Shown in pieces: positions 51,107 to 58,886 of a stretch of 64,000 nt of DNA. Source of the stretch: Anabaena cylindrica PCC 7122 (GTDB taxonomy: Bacteria; Cyanobacteriota; Cyanobacteriia; Cyanobacteriales; Nostocaceae); assembly GCF_000317695.1 (NCBI RefSeq), contig NC_019771.1:5074001-5138000 (forward strand). Direction: 5' to 3'. The number at the start of each line of letters is the position of its first letter. Positions within the stretch are counted from its first letter, which is position 1. The translations under genes were made by a program, and so were the position numbers. The notes under the pieces are model-generated. The model saw nothing but the letters and a program-made list of their open reading frames with translations, did no database searches and was not told where the DNA came from.

Positions 51107-51150
51107 TTACCAATTACCAATTACCAATTACCAATTACCAATTACCAATT
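51107..51150. repeat. CCAATTA heptamer array abutting the ndhD3 start
   Basis: Six tandem ACCAATT heptamers that end at the base before the ndhD3 ATG, occupying the ribosome-binding region. Confidence 0.9.
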
Positions 51151-52653
51151 ATGCTAAGTGTTTTAATCTGGTTGCCAATTGTTGGCGCGGCAATTATCGG
51201 ATTTTTACCAGATAGAATTATTCCTAAAAAGAGAGTTAGACTGGTATCGTTAACCCTGTCATTTTTAGTTCTCTTGTGGAATATTTTTATTCTGCTGAAG
51301 TTTGATATCAATACTCCAGGGATGCAATTTTCAGAATATTTACCTTGGAATGAAACTTTGGGTTTAAGTTATCACTTAGGAGTTGATGGACTATCAATAT
51401 TAATGTTGGTATTAAATAGCTTATTAACTTGGATAGCTATTTACAGCAGTAGTCAAGACACAGAACGCCCCCGACTTTTTTATTCAATGGTTTTATTAGT
51501 CAGTGGTGGTGTGTCTGGTGCATTTTTAGCTCAAAACTTACTGCTTTTCTTTCTGTTTTATGAACTCGAATTAATCCCCTTTTATTTATTAATTTCCATT
51601 TGGGGAGGAGAAAAACGAGCCTATGCAGGAATGAAATTTCTGATTTATACAGCAGTTTCTGGGGCATTAATTCTGGCAACATTTTTGGGTATAGTATGGT
51701 TAAGTGGTTCTCATAGTTTTGCCTTAGATGCAGTTTCTACCCAAAACATTTCTGCTGGAATGCAACTGTTATTGTTAATAGGAATAATTTTAGGTTTTGG
51801 CATCAAAATTCCTTTAATTCCTTTCCATACCTGGCTACCTGATGCTTACGTTGAAGCTTCTGCACCTATTGCTATTTTATTAGGTGGAGTATTAGCAAAA
51901 TTAGGAACCTATGGACTATTGCGGTTTGGGTTTGGTTTATTTCCCCAAGCGTGGAATATAGTTGCACCAACATTAGCCATTTGGGGTGCTATCACTGCAA
52001 TTTATGGGTCAGTAATAGCGATCGCGCAAAAAGACATCAAACGCATGGTAGCATATAGTTCCATCGGACACATGGGTTATATTCTCCTAGCAGCAGCCTC
52101 TAGTACCAAACTAGCCTTAGTTGGTGCAGTCGCGCAAATGTTCAGTCACGGAATTATTCTCGCTATCCTCTTTCATCTAGTCGGTGTCATTGAGACTAAA
52201 GTTGGCACAAGAGAACTAGATAAACTCAACGGACTAATGAGTCCCATACGCGGCTTACCCCTCATCAGTGCCTTACTAGTTCTTGGTGGCATGGCCAGCG
52301 CAGGTATTCCTGGTTTAACAGGCTTTATTGCCGAATTTATTGTTTTTCAAGGCAGTTTTGCTACCTTTCCTCTACCGACATTACTATGCGTAGCTTCCTC
52401 CGGTTTAACTGCTGTTTACTTCGTTATTCTCCTCAACCGTACCTGTTTTGGTAGACTCAACAATGACTTAGCCTATTATCCTAGAGTCATTTGGGCAGAA
52501 AAAATACCCGCATTAATATTAGCCTCCCTGATTCTTTTCTTAGGAGTACAACCCACCTGGTTAGTGCGTTGGAGTGAAACCACAACTACCGCAATGGTAG
52601 CTGCTATTCCTACCCCTGAAAAAACCGTAATTTCACAAGTGGCATCGAAGTAA
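51151..52653 (+). CDS. ndhD3: NAD(P)H-quinone oxidoreductase subunit NdhD3-type
   Basis: A 500-residue NuoM/MrpD-like proton-pumping membrane subunit with about 14 helices. Conserved: FFLFYELELIPFYLLISIWGGEKRAYAGMKFLIYT (Glu and Lys of the channel), GIKIPLIPFHTWLPDAYVEASAPIAILLGGVLAKLGTYG and AQKDIKRMVAYSSIGHMGYILLA. Partner of NdhF3 in the NDH-1MS arm. No ribosome binding site is visible; the ATG is preceded directly by a heptamer array. The 93-bp gap after the carbonic anhydrase fits one operon. Confidence 0.93.
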   Translation: MLSVLIWLPIVGAAIIGFLPDRIIPKKRVRLVSLTLSFLVLLWNIFILLKFDINTPGMQFSEYLPWNETLGLSYHLGVDGLSILMLVLNSLLTWIAIYSSSQDTERPRLFYSMVLLVSGGVSGAFLAQNLLLFFLFYELELIPFYLLISIWGGEKRAYAGMKFLIYTAVSGALILATFLGIVWLSGSHSFALDAVSTQNISAGMQLLLLIGIILGFGIKIPLIPFHTWLPDAYVEASAPIAILLGGVLAKLGTYGLLRFGFGLFPQAWNIVAPTLAIWGAITAIYGSVIAIAQKDIKRMVAYSSIGHMGYILLAAASSTKLALVGAVAQMFSHGIILAILFHLVGVIETKVGTRELDKLNGLMSPIRGLPLISALLVLGGMASAGIPGLTGFIAEFIVFQGSFATFPLPTLLCVASSGLTAVYFVILLNRTCFGRLNNDLAYYPRVIWAEKIPALILASLILFLGVQPTWLVRWSETTTTAMVAAIPTPEKTVISQVASK

Positions 52654-52716
52654 TTTAAAAAGAAGTTCAGAATACAGAAGTTACAGGAGTTCAGAATAAA
52701 AAAATAATATAAATCG

Positions 52717-52760
52717 TTCCCAGTCAGAGACTGGGAATGCTATCAAGAGGCTTTGCCTCT
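52717..52760. repeat. Two adjacent palindromes between ndhD3 and cupA
   Basis: Stem 1: TTCCCAGTC (52717-52725) and GACTGGGAA (52729-52737), a perfect 9 bp with an AGA loop. Stem 2: AGAGGC/GCCTCT (52746-52760) with a TTT loop. This is a REP-like intergenic element; no T-run, so not a classical terminator, but it could stabilise the upstream mRNA end. Confidence 0.7.
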
Positions 52761-52936
52761 GCCACAACTAAAGGCAGATCCTTTCAAACTCATTCCCATA
52801 CAGAGTATAAGAACGAGAAAATAACTTTGATTTTACCCCCGTGGAATCATGATATTTTAAGCGTCTTCCGCCTTGAAAATTCGTCAAATTTTAAACCAAA
52901 ATTTACCAAATAGTCCTACTTCTTAAATTAAGCAAA

Positions 52937-54259
52937 ATGGTACAAACTCCAGATAAACCAATCACCAAACTACCTCCATCAAAGCACGAATTTGCAGAAA
53001 TAATTCATCGTCTAGAAGCTGGTGGTTCAATGCTGCCAGATACACCGGAAAACTTAATGCAAATTATCGGTATTTATAAAGCCTATGCTGTACCAATGGA
53101 CTTTTATTGGCGCGACTTGCTTTATATTGCCGAAAGAGTATTTTTAAATCCTCTTCCTGCCTTTAAATACTTCTTACCTCAAGAATATTTAGACTTACAT
53201 AACCATTATGCAGGTGATGATGCAGATTTAAGAATTTGGCGTGGTGTCGCTACCGCACATCCTGAACTTTTGGCATTTATGGAAAAAGGTGAAACCACCA
53301 AAATGCCAAAAATCTTACATCATTTATTCCATGATAGAATTAACATGGAATTTGCTGAAGCTTGTATGCAAGCAATGTTGTGGCATCGCAAAATGTACGC
53401 CCCAGTTAATCAATTCGATGCCTATTTAGATTCAGAAGAATATAAAGCCAACGCCGATAAAGCAATTAAAGCCTACTTCAAAAATAATCCTTTAATGTTA
53501 GGACTTTATAAACTGTTTCCAGATATGTTTTTGGAACAATGCCGAATGATGTCCTATTATTCTAATTTAGGACTTTTTTGGGAAGTAATGGCACCGGTAT
53601 TTTTTGAAATGTCGGATATTTATGATGAAGGCGGTTTTAAAGGTGTTCCTGATGCCATGAATTTCTTGGTTAATGGTATCTTTGCTATTGCCGGTCGTCC
53701 CATTTATCATCATCTTTATGTTGATGGTGAATGTTATGAAATTATCCCTAAATCTAAAGGTTTTACTTGGTTATATGAGGCAGCTTTACCTTATGTAGAA
53801 GCTGTATTTTACCGGACTGCACCGTTCCGAGGTACAAAATCATATAATGCCCAAGCTAAACAAGTTCCAGATGACCAAAAAGACTTTCATTATGGCATTC
53901 TTTATGCTGATGTTTTCCCTGTAGGAACTGCGGGTATTCCTCCCACATTATTAATGCAGGATATGTTGCATTTTCTCCCGCAATATCTTGTTGATTATTA
54001 TAAACAACATTGTCGCGGTGAAGATGATATGTTGATTCAGTTGGGTGTGACTTTCCAACGTTCAATGTATAATGTTACGTCTGCGGTAATTCAAGCTTTA
54101 AGAACTGCACTTTTATATCCGCTAGATGATCCAAATCCCAAGCATTTACAGGCAAATCGTGAGTTTTTTGAAATGCAGTTAAATCGCTTTACTCGTGCTG
54201 ATTATGGTATGCGTGATGCGGCGAAGTTGCGGAGTATTCAAAGTCAGGATTATAGATGA
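52937..54259 (+). CDS. cupA: CO2 hydration protein CupA/ChpY-type
   Basis: A 440-residue protein of the CO2-hydration family that attaches to the NDH-1MS complex and converts CO2 to bicarbonate on the cytoplasmic side, coupled to electron flow. Conserved regions include HEFAEIIHRLEAGGSMLPDTPENLMQIIGIYKAYAVPMDFYWRDLLYI at the N-terminus, HHLFHDRINMEFAEACMQAMLWHRKMY and FWEVMAPVFFEMSDIYD. CupA (ChpY) goes with NdhF3/NdhD3 and CupB (ChpX) with NdhF4/NdhD4. I favour CupA from length and gene order. CupS, next to cupA in some genomes, is not found. Confidence 0.88.
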   Translation: MVQTPDKPITKLPPSKHEFAEIIHRLEAGGSMLPDTPENLMQIIGIYKAYAVPMDFYWRDLLYIAERVFLNPLPAFKYFLPQEYLDLHNHYAGDDADLRIWRGVATAHPELLAFMEKGETTKMPKILHHLFHDRINMEFAEACMQAMLWHRKMYAPVNQFDAYLDSEEYKANADKAIKAYFKNNPLMLGLYKLFPDMFLEQCRMMSYYSNLGLFWEVMAPVFFEMSDIYDEGGFKGVPDAMNFLVNGIFAIAGRPIYHHLYVDGECYEIIPKSKGFTWLYEAALPYVEAVFYRTAPFRGTKSYNAQAKQVPDDQKDFHYGILYADVFPVGTAGIPPTLLMQDMLHFLPQYLVDYYKQHCRGEDDMLIQLGVTFQRSMYNVTSAVIQALRTALLYPLDDPNPKHLQANREFFEMQLNRFTRADYGMRDAAKLRSIQSQDYR

Positions 54260-54399
54260 TCCTCCCAAACCCACTTTTTAAGGGGTGCTAAATCCTTAAA
54301 AGTCCCCCTTCTTAAGGGGGATTTAGGGGGATCGGATAAGGTTTAGCATCCTGCCTAGAGATGTGTGTACACCGTAGCCTTAAAAAGGGGGGGTTTTTT
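54258..54399. repeat. Flanking repeat, left copy (G/C-run palindromes)
   Basis: About 140 bp containing the stem CCCCCTT/AAGGGGG (54304-54320), then GATTTAGGGGGATCGGAT, GTTTAGCATCCTGCCTAGAG and a final GGGGGGG run. A direct copy lies at 55345-55474. The two bracket the small membrane protein and DUF559 genes. The first stem may also terminate the cupA transcript. Confidence 0.8.
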
Positions 54400-54520
54400 G
54401 ATGACTAAGCACTATTAAAAGTAATTTAAGATTTTTTAATTCTCAGGATATTTACTGTATACCTAAAAAGTGTGAGTTTATATAATCTGTTTAGTTTACA
54501 CTAATATGTAGTTCAAGTAA

Positions 54521-54826
54521 ATGCTAGAATATTTTAAAAAGGCTTCTGAAAGTATAGTTCAAGCAGCAGGTAATTTAGCAGATAGCGAAGATGCAAAGGC
54601 TATAGGTGCTATAGGTGCTGCCTCATCTGCTGCTGCTGGCTTAGGTTCAATCACAGTAGCTACAGTTACAGCTTCTGCACCGGGAATATTGGGTGCTATA
54701 GGATTTACCACTACAAGTGTTGTTGCTCTTCCTGCTGCTGGTATTGTAGCTGCTGCTAGTTTGGCTGGCTATGGGATTTATAAGGGTGTACAATTAGCAC
54801 AAGGTAATAGAGATTCAGCAAAATAA
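54521..54826 (+). CDS. Small Ala/Gly-rich membrane protein, function unknown
   Basis: A 101-residue frame: an amphipathic N-terminus (MLEYFKKASESIVQAAGNLADSEDAK), then two hydrophobic Gly/Ala-rich segments (about residues 33-58 and 60-88), as in glycine-zipper, holin-like or bacteriocin-like proteins. No leader peptide or export genes are adjacent, so a bacteriocin function is not supported. It lies between copies of the flanking repeat, with a DUF559 gene downstream. Confidence 0.55.
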   Translation: MLEYFKKASESIVQAAGNLADSEDAKAIGAIGAASSAAAGLGSITVATVTASAPGILGAIGFTTTSVVALPAAGIVAAASLAGYGIYKGVQLAQGNRDSAK

Positions 54827-54950
54827 TCATGCTAATTTTCCCCCTTTTTTTAGAGGTGAGGGGTGAACTTCGACCAGAATATCCAAAAAACCTCTTGTTC
54901 CCTCCTTTTTTAGGGGAGGTTAGGGGGGATATTTGTGAGTATCTAAACAA

Positions 54951-55346
54951 ATGCCAATACAAAAAAACTTACTTCAATCAAATTTTCACTTACCCTACAA
55001 CCCAAAACTTATAGAAAGGGCAAAAGAACTGAGAAAAAACATGACACCAGCAGAGAAAAAGCTGTGGAATGAATACTTAAAAAACTTTAAATTTCGCGTT
55101 TTTAGACAAAGACCTATTGATAATTTTATTGTTGACTTTTACTGTCCAAGTTTGAAATTAGTGATTGAAGTAGATGGTGATAGCCATTTCACGCCCGAAG
55201 GTAAAAATTATGATATGGAAAGAACAGAGATGTTAAAGGGTTATGGGTTAAAGATGATGAGATTTACAAATAATGATGTGTTGAAAAATTTTGCCGGTGT
55301 ATGTGGAATTATAGAAGAATTAATCGCTTCTTCCAACAATCTTTAG
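54951..55346 (+). CDS. DUF559 endonuclease-fold protein
   Basis: A 131-residue protein of the DUF559 family (very-short-patch-repair endonuclease-like fold). RAKELRKNMTPAEKKLWNEYL at the N-terminus and FRQRPIDNFIVDFYCPSLKLVIEVDGDSHF (catalytic Asp and Glu of the PD-(D/E)XK motif, about residues 52-82) are the family hallmarks. Its stop codon overlaps the right flanking repeat, and a further G/C-run repeat (54840-54930) lies just upstream. These genes are very common next to such repeats in cyanobacteria. Cellular role unknown. Confidence 0.85.
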   Translation: MPIQKNLLQSNFHLPYNPKLIERAKELRKNMTPAEKKLWNEYLKNFKFRVFRQRPIDNFIVDFYCPSLKLVIEVDGDSHFTPEGKNYDMERTEMLKGYGLKMMRFTNNDVLKNFAGVCGIIEELIASSNNL

Positions 55347-55474
55347 ATCCCCCCAACCCCCTTTTTAAGGGGGGCTAAATTCTTAAAAGTCCCCCTTAAA
55401 AAGGGGATTTAGGGGGATTGGATAACGTTTAGCATCCTGTCTAGAGATGTGTGCATACCGTAGAGGGGGGTTTT
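55345..55474. repeat. Flanking repeat, right copy
   Basis: Direct copy of 54258-54399 with CCCCTTTTTTAAGGGGG-type stems, AGGGGGATTGGATAACG, GTTTAGCATCCTGTCTAGAG and a final GGGGGG. It starts within the stop codon of the DUF559 gene. Confidence 0.8.
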
Positions 55475-55491
55475 GAAACTTATGTATTAAC

Positions 55492-55719
55492 TTAGTTAAG
55501 CACTTCAAAAGAATTAACTTCTAATACAGAACCAATCATTGCTGTTGTCATGACATCTTCGCGGACATTTCCTGTGATTTTGGCTGTTTGTCCTGATTTG
55601 AGTAAGTTTTTGTCAGTGCTTTTGGGAATTTCATAAGTAATTCCTTCGTCTGTAACAAACGCCCAAGCGCCAAGTCCAATATTGCGGCGTTCAATTTTTC
55701 CTGTAACTGTAATATTCAT
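55492..55719 (-). CDS. Small conserved hypothetical protein
   Basis: A 75-residue beta-rich protein, MNITVTGKIERRNIGLGAWAFVTDEGITYEIPK..., with the alternating pattern of an OB-fold-like barrel and no catalytic motif. It resembles small cyanobacterial proteins of unknown function. It lies 70 bp upstream of the subtilase gene on the transcribed strand's downstream side and may be separately transcribed. Confidence 0.62.
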   Translation of the reverse strand: MNITVTGKIERRNIGLGAWAFVTDEGITYEIPKSTDKNLLKSGQTAKITGNVREDVMTTAMIGSVLEVNSFEVLN

Positions 55720-55789
55720 AATTAGAAAGAGGGAATAGGTTGACTGGATAATAGGTAATAGGAAAAAATCTTTCCCATTACCTAATTAT

Positions 55790-57637
55790 TTAAGCTGTTT
55801 GTTTCTCGTCTTTTAATGCTAAACGCACGAGTCCGTAACACAGTAAAGCATTAACGATGAGGAAAATACGGGCTATGTTACCATCTCCTAATCCCCAAAC
55901 TGCGGGATCATAAATGGCGCTGATTGTTAAACAGGCTGCTACTCCCAGACTAGAACCAATGGCAAACCATTTCCAATTGGGATGTCCTAATAATAATGCT
56001 ATCAAAACAATGGGAATTAGAACGCTGGCAAAGAGAGGATTTAAAGCGCCTGTTCCTTGTAAGCTGTTACCTAGTTCGGGAATGGAACTGCCTAAAACCC
56101 GGAAAGGCCATTGGGGAAGGTCGAAGATATACAATCCTTTGAGGAAGAATAAGCCAGAACTACCAAATATTAAGCCACTGGATAAAGACCAACTCCAAGC
56201 GAAGGGGAAGTAAACCCGTAGAAACCAAGCAAGGAGATAGGAACCTACTACCATTAATATTTTAGGTAATAGTGCGATCGCACCACCATCAATCCAAAAA
56301 CCAGGGTTGATATAGCCGTTATCCCGCAACCACCGGAAGAAATCGGGAAAACTAATTTGTCCTTCGCTGGCTAGTTTAACTGCTGCTTCCGCGTTGAGTT
56401 GTCCAGCACCATAATAGTTCAAACCATCATCCTGAATAACTCTGGCCGACTGTTGCAGAACTTTTAAAATTTGATCTGGTTCTGTAACTCCCGTAGCTTT
56501 AATTAACGCTGCTACACCAGCAACGTGGGGAGAGGCCATACTTGTTCCTTGGAGTCCCAAAAATACGCCTTCACCGTTTTCGTCAATGGTTTCTTGGAGA
56601 ATTGCACCGGTTTCACTACCACCAGGGGCAGATATATCTACACCAGCACCATAGTTAGAATAGGATGCTTTTTCTCCGTCTGGGCCAAAGGCAGAAACAC
56701 CAATAACATGGGGATAACGGGCTGGATAACTAGCGCCATCAGTACTTTCGTTGCCAGCAGCAGCAATAATAACTACACCTTTTTTATAGGCGTACTCAAT
56801 AGCGTCTTGCATGAGTTGGCTTTCACCACCACCACCCAAGCTCATATTAATAACATCTGCGCCTTTATCGGCGGCAAATTTGATGGCTTCGGCGATGTCT
56901 GCAACTGTTCCACTCCCGGACTCACTTAACACTTTTAAGGGCATGAGACTGGCTTCGTAGGCGACTCCAGCGACACCATATTGATTGTTAGTGGTTTGGG
57001 CGACTGTACCGGCGACATGGGTTCCATGTCCGTTATCATCATTGGCTTGTTCTTTGTCGTTAACAAAGTCGTAGCCTTTGACAAATTTAGTGTCAGCTAA
57101 GTCGCGTACCTGGGTGATGCCGGTGTCAATGACGGCTACTGTAATCCCGCTACCCTTGGTACGAGTCCAAGCACCTTCGACACCGATTTTGTGCAGGTTC
57201 CACTGCTTGCTGTAATATTGGTCATTGGGGCCAACTAATGAAGGATTAGTATTTTGATTGTTTTGGGCTGAGAGTTCTGCTAAACCAGTGTTTTTCCCTA
57301 GGGGAACGGTTCTGTAAATGTAATTTGGCTCGATGAATTCTGTAACGTTAGCATAAGGAGATTTTCTTAATGCTTGGAGCCTGGTGCGATCGCCTTTGAT
57401 AATATATACATTGTCGGCCGCTGAATATTTATTATCCAGTTGGGGTGTAACATCGTATTGTTGTGCGATCGCTTGCAAATCTTTCTGAATGACAGTTTCT
57501 GCAATATCTTCCCGAAAATCCAGCAAAATTGTCTCGAAGTCACCTTTAGCTGCTAGTCCCTGAAAATTCAGAAACCCAAACACAGCCGCAGTCAGACCGA
57601 TGACAAACAAGCACAATAATATAAATTTTTTCATCAC
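55790..57637 (-). CDS. S8 family serine peptidase (subtilase) with C-terminal membrane domain
   Basis: A 615-residue protease. Signal anchor at residues 4-22; an inhibitor-I9-like propeptide at about 35-110 (DFREDIAETVIQKDLQAIAQQY). The subtilisin catalytic domain has Asp171 (AVIDTGI), His204 (NGHGTHVAGT), oxyanion Asn296 (AAAGNE) and Ser366 (GTSMASPHVAG), all intact. After residue about 465 come four hydrophobic segments (for example LPKILMVVGSYLLAWFL, LFASVLIPIVLIALLLG), so the enzyme is membrane-bound with the protease domain outside. Substrate unknown. Confidence 0.93.
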   Translation of the reverse strand: MMKKFILLCLFVIGLTAAVFGFLNFQGLAAKGDFETILLDFREDIAETVIQKDLQAIAQQYDVTPQLDNKYSAADNVYIIKGDRTRLQALRKSPYANVTEFIEPNYIYRTVPLGKNTGLAELSAQNNQNTNPSLVGPNDQYYSKQWNLHKIGVEGAWTRTKGSGITVAVIDTGITQVRDLADTKFVKGYDFVNDKEQANDDNGHGTHVAGTVAQTTNNQYGVAGVAYEASLMPLKVLSESGSGTVADIAEAIKFAADKGADVINMSLGGGGESQLMQDAIEYAYKKGVVIIAAAGNESTDGASYPARYPHVIGVSAFGPDGEKASYSNYGAGVDISAPGGSETGAILQETIDENGEGVFLGLQGTSMASPHVAGVAALIKATGVTEPDQILKVLQQSARVIQDDGLNYYGAGQLNAEAAVKLASEGQISFPDFFRWLRDNGYINPGFWIDGGAIALLPKILMVVGSYLLAWFLRVYFPFAWSWSLSSGLIFGSSGLFFLKGLYIFDLPQWPFRVLGSSIPELGNSLQGTGALNPLFASVLIPIVLIALLLGHPNWKWFAIGSSLGVAACLTISAIYDPAVWGLGDGNIARIFLIVNALLCYGLVRLALKDEKQTA

Positions 57638-57725
57638 CGCTTCTTGTCAGTTTGCTCACTACGATAACTCATCTCATGGTATTTTTGGGAAAATAGAGAC
57701 TGGAAAAAATTAAGAATTACGAATT

Positions 57726-58157
57726 ATGGAACGTGGTCTTTTATGGTTGCCTTTATTAGTGGCATTTTTCTGGTTAGCGTGGCAAGGTTCACAGGAATTT
57801 AAGAAACTTCAAGCGTATCAAATTTGGGCAGAACAATTTGAGCGGACTAAATATGATATTTATGCAGTATTAGCTCAAAAAGGTAATGATATCACTTGGG
57901 GAAAACCAACAACTAAAGGACCCATTGAATTAGAAACTTTTTCTTTATTGGATGTTCAAGAAATCCGCTTTTTGGTAAATAGTAATTTGGTAGATATAGA
58001 AAATCCACCCCAAAAAGGTCGCAAAATTGAATTAGAGTTTTTATTGACTAATGCTAAATCCATTCTTGTGCCGTTTACAGAAGTTCCCTTAGCAGCAGAA
58101 TGGGGTAAATTTTTGCAGGGGGCATTAAAAAGCTTGCAATCAGGAAATAGTGATTAA
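57726..58157 (+). CDS. Conserved cyanobacterial hypothetical protein with N-terminal membrane anchor
   Basis: 143 residues: one transmembrane segment (residues 4-20, LLWLPLLVAFFWLAWQG), then a soluble alpha/beta domain beginning with EFKKLQAYQIWAEQFERTKYDIYAVLAQ. It looks like a small membrane-tethered protein found across cyanobacteria; no known function. It overlaps the next gene by 8 bp, so the two are translationally coupled. Confidence 0.65.
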   Translation: MERGLLWLPLLVAFFWLAWQGSQEFKKLQAYQIWAEQFERTKYDIYAVLAQKGNDITWGKPTTKGPIELETFSLLDVQEIRFLVNSNLVDIENPPQKGRKIELEFLLTNAKSILVPFTEVPLAAEWGKFLQGALKSLQSGNSD

Positions 58158-58605
58158 AATTGAAATTTATAAGCTTATTTTTAACGAAAATCAGTGTTTC
58201 TCATGTTCGGATTTGGAAATAATTCAACTTGAACGACAACAAGGTATCACTCTGCCCAACAGGTACAAAGGCTTTCTCAAGATGATGGGGCATGGAGCAG
58301 GTAAGTTTCTGCGTGGTTCAGATTGTTTCTACCAGCATTTACCCCAAATTCAAGAATGGGCTAAACAACTTTTGTTAGAAAATGATTTTCCCCAAGCTTT
58401 ACCAGAGGATGCTTTTATATTTTTCATGCACCAAGGTTATCAGTTTAGCTTTTTCAGGCTTTCAGAAGGAGATAACCCACCAACTTATTCATATTGCGAA
58501 GGGCAGGAAGAACCTTATTTTGTTAAAAGCCATGATAAATTTAGTGACTTTCTAGCGGTGGAAATCGAGCTTTATTTGGAGTATTCGATGCTTCTAGCGA
58601 GTTAG
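58150..58605 (+). CDS. SMI1/KNR4 (SUKH) family protein
   Basis: 151 residues starting at a GTG that overlaps the end of the preceding gene. The pattern IIQLERQQGITLPNRYKGFLKMMGHGAGKFLRGSD, then AFIFFMHQGYQFSFFRL and PPTYSYCEGQEEP is that of SUKH-superfamily proteins, many of which are immunity proteins against polymorphic toxins. No toxin gene is adjacent, so an immunity role is not established. Confidence 0.68.
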   Translation: MIKIEIYKLIFNENQCFSCSDLEIIQLERQQGITLPNRYKGFLKMMGHGAGKFLRGSDCFYQHLPQIQEWAKQLLLENDFPQALPEDAFIFFMHQGYQFSFFRLSEGDNPPTYSYCEGQEEPYFVKSHDKFSDFLAVEIELYLEYSMLLAS

Positions 58606-58614
58606 GGACTTCCA

Positions 58615-58813
58615 TAGGACTTACGCACTGTAAAAACGGCACATAATATGTATGAAGTAAATTGCCTAGTTTCAGGCTTTTGGAATCGCATATTGGCGCG
58701 GTGCGTCACATAGAGAAAATCTGTTAGATGCTCAATTATGGGGTCTGACGCACCCTGCAAGAAATAAAATATATAACTTATATTTGATGGATTTTGTCAA
58801 TGAGTAAGTCCTA
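58615..58813. mobile_element. MITE-like element, full length
   Basis: About 199 bp, bounded by TAGGACTTACGCA (58615-58627) and TGAGTAAGTCCTA (58801-58813), imperfect inverted repeats. The interior has two inverted blocks around GGTGCGTCA and TGACGCACC. No coding capacity. A truncated, oppositely oriented copy is at 47933-48079. Confidence 0.75.
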
Positions 58814-58886
58814 TTCCAATTAAAAAAATACTCAACAGCTTATTGCTGAAAATATGAAGTTGCAAAATATAAGAAAAGCCGGAAAT

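Noticed and set aside
52717..52760. Double palindrome as a terminator of ndhD3
   Set aside because: No T-run follows either stem; it matches a dispersed REP-like element type.
56525..56929. 134-residue plus-strand frame inside the subtilase gene
   Set aside because: Antisense shadow of the catalytic domain; the Thr/Asn-rich translation is typical of shadows.
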